Assembly: GCA_041486365.1 (NCBI GenBank)
Contig: JBGPLH010000143.1
Coordinates: 1-7,993 of the forward strand
Source: JBGPLH01 sp041486365 [NCBI: Thermodesulfobacteriota bacterium]
Lineage (GTDB): Bacteria > JAUYMQ01
Reading direction: 5' to 3'
DNA length: 7,993 nt
Shown: in pieces, positions 1-5,752 of the stretch
Position numbering within the stretch: the stretch's first letter is position 1
How the letters are laid out: each line of letters starts with the position of its first letter
The notes under the pieces: generated by a model
Told to the model about the DNA's origin: nothing
The model's database searches: none
What the model saw: only the letters and a program-made list of their open reading frames with translations
Translations under genes and position numbers: made by a program

Positions 1-1
1 C

Positions 2-151
2 GAGCGCACCTCCGGCGCGGGGCCGCGCGGCGAGCCGCGCGCCCTCATCGGTCCCCCGGGCTCCCGCGCGATCGCGGTACCGGGGTGGCGCGCGGGGGAC
101 AGGCCCGCCCGGCCCCGCGGCGCCCGCGTCGAGGTGCGGCGCGGGGGTTGA
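2..151 (+). CDS. 3' end of an unidentified gene, cut by the window edge
   Basis: An open frame enters from the left edge and gives 49 residues ending in RVEVRRGG before TGA at 149-151. Nearly every codon ends in G or C (46 of 49 by my count), and the few A/T bases sit mainly at codon positions 1 and 2, as expected for a real gene in GC-rich DNA. A good + strand terminator follows about 50 bases after the stop, which supports a gene ending here. The fragment is rich in Gly, Pro, Arg and Ala and shows no motif I can assign. The whole stretch is so GC-rich that other frames are also open, so the evidence is moderate. Confidence 0.45.
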   Translation, partial: ERTSGAGPRGEPRALIGPPGSRAIAVPGWRAGDRPARPRGARVEVRRGG

Positions 152-199
152 TCCCGCGATGGGCGGCGGGGAACGCGCGGACACACCCGGAAAAGATAA

Positions 200-222
200 G
201 ACCCGGCTCACGCCGGGTTTTT
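200..222 (+). terminator. Rho-independent terminator, probably bidirectional
   Basis: CCCGGC (202-207) and GCCGGG (212-217) form a 6-bp GC stem, extended by an A-T pair, around a TCAC loop. Five T residues (218-222) follow on the + strand. Read on the minus strand, the same stem is followed by TCTTATCTTTT. The element lies between a + strand gene tail (stop at 151) and the convergent minus-strand lipoprotein gene (stop at 333), so it can serve both. The + direction is the stronger one. Confidence 0.8.
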
Positions 223-249
223 CGATTGTGTGCCGAGCACGATCGCCAA

Positions 250-276
250 GTTGGGGGCGAGAATCCCCTACCCAAC
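250..276. repeat. Short inverted repeat in the convergent intergenic region
   Basis: GTTGGG (250-255) and CCCAAC (271-276) are perfect complements, with more G and C pairing possible inside. It lies just past the end of the minus-strand lipoprotein gene. No T-run follows on either strand, so it is at most an RNA 3'-end stabiliser or an accidental stem. Nothing else is visible in 223-332. Confidence 0.3.
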
Positions 277-332
277 CTGATGGAGGCAAGGATCCATCGG
301 CGCAAGGGTAGGTCAGCCATCAAGCCATATCG

Positions 333-971
333 TTATTGAGCGGTTTCTCCGGCACGGATACCCAGGGAGGAGAGGTAGTTCAGAACAGGCTCAGAGGAGT
401 AGAAGCGGTCGTACAATTCCTTCACCGCGATAACGAAGTCCTCGTACGTCTCCGTAGCTACCTGGTTTCGTCGAAGGAGAAGACGCAGACTGAACATTGT
501 CTCGGATTCGTGCTTTGCCTGACTGCTGTCGGTCCAGATAGAACGCCCGGTCCGATCGTACGCAGTGAGTGAGAACGTCGCGAATGTCGTAGATCTCATC
601 GAATAAAGGATGCCATGGACTTGAGCTTCGACGCTCTCGATCTTCGGCTCGAGAATCAAATCGTATCCAGGCGAAGGTGCAACCTTATCGATTTCAACGA
701 CATCTTGAAACATCCCGGAGGCGATGGCACGGTTGAGCCGAGCGAATGTGTCGCCGGTCTTGACGGTCACCTTGAGTCCCAACTGACTGGCGGAGTCCTT
801 CCGTTTTTTCTGTTTCTTCGACAGGACGAGGACTGCCTTGGCGGGAATGCGAGGATGGCCCAGGAGCACAGTTGCCGCATCGGTGGGGTAATCGGTCGCT
901 ATCTTCGCGTGGAAGCACCCGACGGATGGCAGCATGACGAGAGAGAGAATTATAACGAGTCCCGTACGCAT
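333..971 (-). CDS. Small outer-membrane lipoprotein of unknown family (LpA), paralogue of the gene at 2941-3567
   Basis: The 212-residue product starts with a lipoprotein signal peptide: MRT, a hydrophobic stretch, then SVGC with the lipid-bearing Cys at residue 19. Phe follows the Cys, not Asp, which under the usual Lol rule favours the outer membrane. ATG at 971 is preceded by AAGGA with 7 bases of spacing. Blocks shared with the downstream-numbered paralogue LpB include TDY, GHPxIPA, TVKTGD, VExQVHGI, FSLTAYD and KELYDxFY, with no gap needed through most of the mature protein. The layout (an LGxxVTVKTGD strand, a helix, an EPK strand, then a long FSLTAYD...W strand) loosely recalls small YajG/LptE-like periplasmic lipoproteins, but this is a guess. 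The gene lies 89 bases after the M48 protease with no clear promoter between, so co-transcription is likely. Base composition is lower in GC than in LpB. No function is assigned. Confidence 0.88.
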   Translation of the reverse strand: MRTGLVIILSLVMLPSVGCFHAKIATDYPTDAATVLLGHPRIPAKAVLVLSKKQKKRKDSASQLGLKVTVKTGDTFARLNRAIASGMFQDVVEIDKVAPSPGYDLILEPKIESVEAQVHGILYSMRSTTFATFSLTAYDRTGRSIWTDSSQAKHESETMFSLRLLLRRNQVATETYEDFVIAVKELYDRFYSSEPVLNYLSSLGIRAGETAQ

Positions 972-1060
972 GCAGGTATCCTTCTCGATCGACAGCTAGG
1001 TGGGTTGGAGGTCTGCGCCGAGAATCTCTCGTCGCCGGCATCATTGCACGATCCGAAAGC

Positions 1061-2707
1061 TCATTCCTCTGCTTCCGATTTCTTTCCGAACAGTTTGAGA
1101 ATTCCCGATCCGACAAGCCTGGTCATGGCGATGGGATCGGGTGGGCCGAAGTTGTACCAGGGGGTCCCCTCGGCCGTAAACGGCGGCGGGGGGAGACCGG
1201 AAACGGTTGGCCGGCTCGCAGAGGGAGCGGGACAGGTATAAACGACCCGTTCAACCGTTTCGCCGTCCTTCCTGAAGTAATAGAGGCGACCGTCTCCATA
1301 GGCCCAGGAACGATGAAAATCGTCATCTAGCTGTTCCTTGCCCGGGCTGCCATAGGCCGCTCGAAGGCTTTCTGCGTTCAGCACGACGTCAGGGTGGATC
1401 TCGATCATCCGGATCATGCTTTCTTCCGATGTGATAAAGACGTCCTTTCCTTCCAGCTTGAAATGTTGGCGAATGGATTGCTGGCGAGTCGGCACCGAGC
1501 CCAGCGGGCTTCCGAGGATTCGCGAAGCATCGTCTAGCGTGCTGCTGCAGGGTGTTAGCGACTTCCAGGTGGCTGCATGTTGTGGCTCCTGCCTCACGGA
1601 TCTTGAAATCGAAGGCGAGGACGAGAGAGACGCAGCGGAACCCATGTGCGCGCCATCGGCCTCCAATAATGGGTGATCGGGAGTATGAATCGCCGAAGGA
1701 AGAGGCGTCGGGTGCCCTAGATTGTCAGGAAGGCCTGCGGCGATGAAGAGTTGAACCTGCTGGAGGCGCTCGAGCGGATGCGGATGCATGGCGTCGAGTG
1801 CGTTTTTGTTTGTTCCTTCCTGCCGAGCAAATATCTGCAGCACCTCAAGGAGCGCTCGCGGGTCGTAGCCGGCCCTGGCGAGGTAGATCGCTCCCAATTG
1901 ATCGGCCTCGTGTTCCTCTTCGCGAGAGTATCGATAGTTCAGGAGTTGAAAAGCTTCCCCTGTGGCACCCACGACAATATTCCGGATATCGGGTTGGTCG
2001 ATGCTGCCGGCGACAACTCCCTTTGCTATCTTGGAATAAAAGTTGATTTCCTCCTGTTTTTGAATCTTCTTGACACGGTGTCGCCCGCAGACGTGTCCGA
2101 TTTCGTGGGCGATGGCTGCCGCTACTCGGTCCTCGGAATTAAGATCGTCGAGAAGGCCGCGGGTTACGAAAATGTTGCCGTCTCCCACGGACACTGCATT
2201 GCTCATCGGAGTTTCAATCAGGTACACCTTGTAGCCAATGCGCGGCCGATGGCTGGCCGCACCGAGTTCATCGGCTATCGCTTGAAGGGACGCGACAAGT
2301 TCCTTGTCGGGTGACAACGGGCCCCAGCTAGTCACCGAGGCGACCCCAAGAATACCCAGGTAGGATTCTAGCGGCGTGGGCCCGTGATAATCCACGCCCG
2401 GCCACTGCCTGATCTTGAGTCCGCGCGCCTTGGCTTCGGAAAAAGAGAGGGTCGGGGCTACGGAAGAAACAGGGGCAGCGGACGAAGGTCTAGATGAGCC
2501 CGGGTTGACATGCTTCTCGCTAGAGGGCAAGGGAGCGGAGACTGGCGGGGAGATCTCGGGTGAGCTTCGTCGTTCCTTGGCGGACGCGTTCTCGTCGGGG
2601 CCCGCGCCTGACGCATGTGGGGTGGCCTCTGGCTTCTCCTTGGTCACACATCCCGTGAGGGCCAGGAACACAAGAAACGCCTGGAGATAATTGCGCGGCG
2701 GATCCAC
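1061..2707 (-). CDS. Lipoprotein M48-family zinc metalloprotease with a C-terminal extension
   Basis: The product is predicted to be an envelope-anchored zinc endopeptidase, 548 residues from the GTG at 2707. That start has GGGGGAGG five bases upstream and puts a signal peptide at the N-terminus, with lipobox LTGC and Cys20. A longer frame open to 2839 adds 44 residues that would bury the signal, so I reject it. Residues 21-85 are a Ser/Pro-rich linker. The catalytic domain (about 110-320) has NAVSVGDGNIFVTRGLL (170-186), the zinc motif HEIGH (201-205), and SREEEHEAD (261-269), where Glu265 is the expected third zinc ligand, followed by HPHPLERL (308-315). These features match secreted M48 proteases such as LoiP, YcaL and BepA, which act in outer-membrane quality control. 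No TPR repeats are visible. Residues 330-548 are an extension beyond the family core, with a plausible folded part at 413-495. The gene precedes LpA, probably in one operon. Confidence 0.93.
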   Translation of the reverse strand: MDPPRNYLQAFLVFLALTGCVTKEKPEATPHASGAGPDENASAKERRSSPEISPPVSAPLPSSEKHVNPGSSRPSSAAPVSSVAPTLSFSEAKARGLKIRQWPGVDYHGPTPLESYLGILGVASVTSWGPLSPDKELVASLQAIADELGAASHRPRIGYKVYLIETPMSNAVSVGDGNIFVTRGLLDDLNSEDRVAAAIAHEIGHVCGRHRVKKIQKQEEINFYSKIAKGVVAGSIDQPDIRNIVVGATGEAFQLLNYRYSREEEHEADQLGAIYLARAGYDPRALLEVLQIFARQEGTNKNALDAMHPHPLERLQQVQLFIAAGLPDNLGHPTPLPSAIHTPDHPLLEADGAHMGSAASLSSSPSISRSVRQEPQHAATWKSLTPCSSTLDDASRILGSPLGSVPTRQQSIRQHFKLEGKDVFITSEESMIRMIEIHPDVVLNAESLRAAYGSPGKEQLDDDFHRSWAYGDGRLYYFRKDGETVERVVYTCPAPSASRPTVSGLPPPPFTAEGTPWYNFGPPDPIAMTRLVGSGILKLFGKKSEAEE

Positions 2708-2712
2708 CAATG

Positions 2713-2720
2713 CCTCCCCC
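2713..2720 (-). promoter_or_regulatory. Ribosome binding site that fixes the protease start
   Basis: On the minus strand GGGGGAGG ends five bases before GTG (2707-2705). A TTG directly in front of that GTG is too close to the site to be preferred. The upstream ATG candidates at 2839 and 2812 have no comparable site. Confidence 0.75.
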
Positions 2721-2810
2721 TTGCCTGGCGCGTATTGTCGAGGGGCCCAGCGAAACGGGGAAGGAGCATGGGAGCGCGTGGGCAAGGCGCTCACGCGCGC
2801 GGAGGATTCC

Positions 2811-2839
2811 ATGGTATTTGGGCCCGCCGCGTGACCCAA
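2811..2839 (-). promoter_or_regulatory. Weak candidate promoter for the protease-LpA pair
   Basis: On the minus strand TTGGGT (2839-2834) and TACCAT (2816-2811) are 17 bases apart, matching 3 of 6 and 4 of 6 of the sigma70 consensus. This is weak. However, a promoter is needed somewhere between the LpB terminator (2884-2910) and the GTG at 2707, and this is the best pair I see. It would give a leader of roughly 100 bases. Confidence 0.25.
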
Positions 2840-2851
2840 CCCTTCGAATCG

Positions 2852-2876
2852 CCGGATGTGCGACTCCCATATCCGG
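2852..2876. repeat. 6-bp inverted repeat upstream of the protease promoter candidate
   Basis: CCGGAT (2852-2857) and ATCCGG (2871-2876) are perfect inverted copies separated by 13 bases. They sit between the LpB terminator and the candidate protease promoter, where an operator would fit, but arms this short can arise by chance. Confidence 0.25.
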
Positions 2877-2883
2877 TAGTGCG

Positions 2884-2910
2884 AAGGGAAACGGCGGGTG
2901 AACCCCGCCG
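2884..2910 (-). terminator. Rho-independent-like terminator after LpB
   Basis: Reading the minus strand, CGGCGGG (2910-2904), a 5-base loop and CCCGCCG (2898-2892) form a strong 7-bp GC stem, followed at once by TTTCCCTT. The T-run is interrupted, so termination may be partial. It lies about 30 bases past the LpB stop codon and separates LpB from the protease-LpA pair. Confidence 0.65.
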
Positions 2911-2940
2911 CTCCCTATTCAGATCGCGCTTGGGCCTCCG

Positions 2941-3567
2941 TCAGGGAGCCTTGCCGATCCCCTTCAGGTAACCCGTGACCTCCGGCGAGGCGTAGAAGCC
3001 GTCGTAGAGCTCCTTCCAACCCTCCGTGAATTTGTCGTAGGTCTCCTTGGCGAGGGTGTTCCGCTTGGCCAGGGCCTTCAGGCCGAACATGTTCTCGGAC
3101 TCGTACTTCGAGGACGTTTCCTTCGTCCAGAGCTGCTTGGCGTCCTTGTCGTAGGCGGTGAGTGAGAACTTGGCGATCGACGTGTAGTGGATGATGATCC
3201 CGATGCCGTGCACCTGGGTCTCCACCTCGTTCACCTTGGGCTCGACGATCATGTCCGCGCCCTCGGTGGCCGCCACCTTGTCGGTCTCCACCATCTTCTC
3301 GAACATCTGCCCGACGGCGGCGTGGTTGATCCCGACGAGGGAGTCGCCGGTCTTCACCGTCACCCGGATGCCCAGCTTGCTGGCCTTGTCCTTCCGGTCC
3401 TTCTGCTCCTGGGAGATCGCGAGGGCCGCGGTCGCCGGGATCTTCGGATGGCCGGTCAGGAGCTTCGTGGCGTCGGCGTTGTAGTCGGTGTCAATCGAGG
3501 CCCGGAAGCAGGCCGGTGAGGAGATCAGAGCGACGGCGATCGCGGCCGCGATCAACCCTCTCTTCAT
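2941..3567 (-). CDS. Small outer-membrane lipoprotein of unknown family (LpB), paralogue of the gene at 333-971
   Basis: The 208-residue product starts at ATG 3567, chosen because AAGGAGGG (3582-3575) lies 7 bases upstream. An open frame to 3615 only adds the translated ribosome site. The signal peptide has MKR, an Ala/Ile-rich core and SPAC with Cys20. The -3 residue is Ser rather than Leu, so the lipobox is slightly atypical. Phe21 argues for outer-membrane sorting. About half of aligned mature residues match LpA, and the strongest shared blocks are TDY, GHPxIPA, QKxRKDxAS, TVKTGD, DKVA, QVHGI, FSLTAYD and ETY. Apart from the lipid Cys there is no cysteine, and I recognise no catalytic motif. 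The mature protein is Lys- and Glu-rich and looks like a soluble alpha/beta domain. It has its own strong promoter and terminator, so it is probably expressed separately and well. I do not recognise the family. Confidence 0.92.
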   Translation of the reverse strand: MKRGLIAAAIAVALISSPACFRASIDTDYNADATKLLTGHPKIPATAALAISQEQKDRKDKASKLGIRVTVKTGDSLVGINHAAVGQMFEKMVETDKVAATEGADMIVEPKVNEVETQVHGIGIIIHYTSIAKFSLTAYDKDAKQLWTKETSSKYESENMFGLKALAKRNTLAKETYDKFTEGWKELYDGFYASPEVTGYLKGIGKAP

Positions 3568-3598
3568 TGCGAGACCCTCCTTGGGAAGATGTCCCGCG

Positions 3599-3628
3599 GG
3601 AGCCTGGACCGGCACCGGGCCGGGCTCC
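3599..3628 (-). promoter_or_regulatory. Nested hairpin in the LpB mRNA leader
   Basis: In the minus-strand leader GGAGCC (3628-3623) can pair with GGCTCC (3604-3599), enclosing a smaller CGGC/GCCG stem. It ends about 16 bases before the AAGGAGGG ribosome site. It may affect mRNA stability or translation. No riboswitch class is recognised. Confidence 0.35.
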
Positions 3629-3647
3629 GCGCGGGGGAATGGCTGTC

Positions 3648-3662
3648 CAGTCAGGATGACTG
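3648..3662. repeat. Perfect 6-bp hairpin in the LpB leader
   Basis: CAGTCA (3648-3653) and TGACTG (3657-3662) are perfect inverted copies around a 3-base loop. The element lies inside the predicted LpB leader and could form a small RNA hairpin or a protein-binding dyad. Confidence 0.35.
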
Positions 3663-3709
3663 CGGTATCGCGCGTCGGCGCGGGCCCGCCCCCTCTCGAA
3701 TGCGCCCTA

Positions 3710-3739
3710 TCTATAGGTCCGGGGCCGATTCATTGTCAA
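3710..3739 (-). promoter_or_regulatory. Strong sigma70-type promoter for LpB
   Basis: On the minus strand a perfect TTGACA (3739-3734) is followed after 18 bases by TATAGA (3715-3710), which matches TATAAT at 4 of 6 including the first four bases. Transcription would begin near 3702, giving a leader of about 135 bases. The short A/T-rich patches stand out against very GC-rich surroundings. Confidence 0.75.
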
Positions 3740-3750
3740 GGCGGCGGACG

Positions 3751-3795
3751 CCGGACCGTCGCCCTTTCCTGCGGCTCCCGCGGTGGACGGTCCGG
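3751..3795. repeat. Perfect 10-bp inverted repeat, candidate operator between divergent promoters
   Basis: CCGGACCGTC (3751-3760) and GACGGTCCGG (3786-3795) are exact inverted copies separated by 25 bases. The right arm overlaps the -35 box of the exporter promoter, and the left arm lies 11 bases upstream of the LpB -35 box. Neither arm should be transcribed from the predicted start sites, so a DNA-binding role is more likely than an RNA hairpin. The half-sites are 35 bp centre to centre. Confidence 0.55.
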
Positions 3796-3812
3796 GGCGC
3801 GGCAAGTATGAT
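3784..3812 (+). promoter_or_regulatory. Candidate sigma70-type promoter for the ABC exporter operon
   Basis: TGGACG (3784-3789, 4 of 6) and TATGAT (3807-3812, 5 of 6) are separated by 17 bases, the optimum spacing. Transcription would start near 3819, about 100 bases before the ATG at 3921. This placement also argues against the longer open frame that begins at 3783 being translated. Confidence 0.6.
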
Positions 3813-3867
3813 GGGAGGACCCCTGACCCCCACCGTTGGTCCCGAGCCCCCTTGCGCGAACGGACCG

Positions 3868-3903
3868 CCCGCCCCCGCTCCCCCGCGGCGCGCGAGGGGC
3901 GGG
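3868..3903 (+). promoter_or_regulatory. GC-rich hairpin in the exporter mRNA leader
   Basis: CCCGCCCC (3868-3875) and GGGGCGGG (3896-3903) form a perfect 8-bp stem around a 20-base GC-rich loop, ending 17 bases before the start codon. No clear ribosome binding site precedes ATG 3921, so this stem may influence initiation. It has no T-run and is not a standard terminator. Confidence 0.4.
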
Positions 3904-3920
3904 ACCCTGGAATTCACCGG

Positions 3921-5744
3921 ATGAGCTACTACACTCCAGAGAGCATGGCCCGGGCGCGGCGACGCCTCACGGGCTACGCGTTGCGCTACCGCCGACGCTA
4001 TCTCGTCGGGCTGGTCTTCCTCCTCCTCACGAACTTCCTGAACATCAGCTTTCCCTGGCTCTTCAAGGACGCCGTGGACGGACTGCGCGCCGGGCGCCGG
4101 CCGCGGGAGATCGGAATCTACGTGCTCTGCATGATCGCCATCGCGATCGTCGCCATGGTCTTCCGCACCGCGTCCCGCGTCACGGTCTTCAACGCGGGGC
4201 GCGACGTGGAGTACGACATGCGCAACGACCTCTTCGCGCACCTGCAGAGGCTGCCGCGCTCGTTCTACGGTCGTACGCGCACGGGCGACGTCATGTCGCG
4301 GCTCACGAATGACCTCACGGGCGTCCGCCTCCTGCTCGGGCCGGGCATCCTCAACATCGTGAACACGCCGATCTCCTACGGCATGACGCTCTTCGCCATG
4401 TCCCTGATCGACCCGACGCTGATGCTCTGGAGCCTCCTGCCGTTCCCGCTCTTCTTCTTCATGGCGCGCCGCTTCGGACGGAGCCTCCATGATCACACGC
4501 TCCGCACCCAGCAGGAGCTGGCGAACCTCTCCTCCATGATCCAGGAGAACCTCGCGGGGCAGAGCGTCGTGCGCGCCTACGCGCGGGAGGCCTGGGAGAT
4601 CCTGAAATTCTCCCGGGTGAACGAGCGCTACTACCACGCCAATCTCGGCCTGGCCCGCGTGTCGAGCCTCATGATGCCCGTGATCACCACGGTGCCGAGC
4701 CTCGGACTCCTGATCGTGCTCTTCGTCGGAGGCCGCCAGGTGATCGCGGGGGACCTCTCGCTGGGAGGCTTCATCAGCTTCACGCTCTACGTCTTCCAGC
4801 TCACCTGGCCCACGTTCATCCTGGGCTGGGTGATGTCGATGGTGCAACGCGGGCAGGCCGGAATGAACCGGTTGAACGAGCTGTTCGAGGCGGTGCCCAC
4901 CATCCGTGATGACACGCGCACGCGCCCCATCGAGCGCCTGGAGGGGGCGATCGCCTTCCGGGACCTCGACTTCGCGTTCCCCAACGGCAACGGCCTCGCG
5001 GCAGGGGACGGCCGATCGGCCGCGGGGGCACCGGGCGGCGGTGTCCGGCTCGTGCTGCGCGGTGTGAACCTCGACGTGCCGGCGGGAACCACGCTCGCGA
5101 TCGTCGGGCACACCGGCTCCGGCAAGTCCACGCTCGTCTCGCTGATTCCCCACCTGTACGAGGTGCCCGAGGGGCAGATCCTCCTCGACGGCTACGACAT
5201 CCACGAGATCCCGCTCGCCACCCTGCGCCGCCAGATCGCCTTCGCGCCCCAGGAGGCGTTCCTCTTCTCGCTCTCCGTGCGCGACAACATCCGCTACGGG
5301 AGGCCCGACGTGGGCGACGACGTGGTGGAGCGCGCCGCGGCGATGGCGGGTGTCCTCGGGGATATCCAGGACTTCCCCCAGGGGCTCGACACGCTCGTGG
5401 GGGAGCGCGGGATCACGCTCTCCGGCGGGCAGCGCCAGCGGGTGGCGCTGGCGCGGGCGCTCCTGCTCGAGCCGCGGATCCTGATCCTCGACGACTCGCT
5501 CTCGAGCGTGGACACCCAGACGGAGGAGCACATCCTCGGGCACCTCCAGGACATGGCGCAGGGGCGCACGCTGATCCTGATCTCGCACCGGATTTCCACG
5601 GTGCAGGACTCCGATCAGATCGTGGTGGTGGAGGACGGTGAGATTGCGGAGCGGGGCCGGCACGCGGAGCTCATCGCGACGGGCGGGATCTACGCGGCGA
5701 TGTACCGGGAGCAGCAGGTCCGGGAATCGCTCGAGGCGGAGTAG
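3921..5744 (+). CDS. ABC exporter half-transporter with a degenerate ATP site (MdlA / TM287-like)
   Basis: The 607-residue product has an exporter membrane domain with six predicted helices (about 28-46, 64-82, 137-157, 159-181, 251-271, 279-300), then a nucleotide-binding domain. Visible motifs are Walker A GHTGSGKST (396-404, Lys402), Q-loop Gln444, signature LSGGQ (500-504), Walker B ILILD ending at Asp524, and switch His556. The residue after Walker B is Asp525, where the catalytic Glu is normal, and the A-loop reads FAF rather than FAY. This is the pattern of the non-hydrolysing partner in heterodimeric exporters. A Gly/Ala-rich insertion (about 356-375) follows the A-loop. The start at 3921 is chosen because the predicted promoter overlaps the longer frame and residues upstream look non-coding; its ribosome site is weak. 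The partner gene begins 8 bases after the stop. The substrate cannot be read from the sequence: drugs, lipids and peptides are all possible. Confidence 0.95.
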   Translation: MSYYTPESMARARRRLTGYALRYRRRYLVGLVFLLLTNFLNISFPWLFKDAVDGLRAGRRPREIGIYVLCMIAIAIVAMVFRTASRVTVFNAGRDVEYDMRNDLFAHLQRLPRSFYGRTRTGDVMSRLTNDLTGVRLLLGPGILNIVNTPISYGMTLFAMSLIDPTLMLWSLLPFPLFFFMARRFGRSLHDHTLRTQQELANLSSMIQENLAGQSVVRAYAREAWEILKFSRVNERYYHANLGLARVSSLMMPVITTVPSLGLLIVLFVGGRQVIAGDLSLGGFISFTLYVFQLTWPTFILGWVMSMVQRGQAGMNRLNELFEAVPTIRDDTRTRPIERLEGAIAFRDLDFAFPNGNGLAAGDGRSAAGAPGGGVRLVLRGVNLDVPAGTTLAIVGHTGSGKSTLVSLIPHLYEVPEGQILLDGYDIHEIPLATLRRQIAFAPQEAFLFSLSVRDNIRYGRPDVGDDVVERAAAMAGVLGDIQDFPQGLDTLVGERGITLSGGQRQRVALARALLLEPRILILDDSLSSVDTQTEEHILGHLQDMAQGRTLILISHRISTVQDSDQIVVVEDGEIAERGRHAELIATGGIYAAMYREQQVRESLEAE

Positions 5745-5752
5745 GAGCGGCG

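Noticed and set aside
1-339. Other open frames (85-339 plus, 45-323 minus) at the left edge
   Set aside because: They run through a strong terminator hairpin and read as Arg/Ala/Pro-rich noise. The frame ending at 151 has better codon pattern.
615-1241. Plus-strand open frame of 208 codons across LpA and the protease 3' end
   Set aside because: It overlaps two minus-strand genes supported by motifs and paralogy, and its translation shows no domain or ribosome site.
2708-2839. N-terminal extension of the protease to an ATG at 2839 or 2812
   Set aside because: It would bury the lipoprotein signal peptide and lacks a ribosome site, while GTG 2707 has a strong one at the right distance.
333-3567. 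LpA-protease-LpB as a mobile composite element with LpA and LpB as end repeats
   Set aside because: The lipoproteins are related as proteins but too diverged in DNA to act as recombining repeats. No transposase, terminal inverted repeats or target duplications are visible.
3783-3920. N-terminal extension of the first exporter subunit from 3783
   Set aside because: The frame overlaps a good promoter candidate, and its 46 residues are Arg/Pro-rich with no similarity to exporter N-termini.
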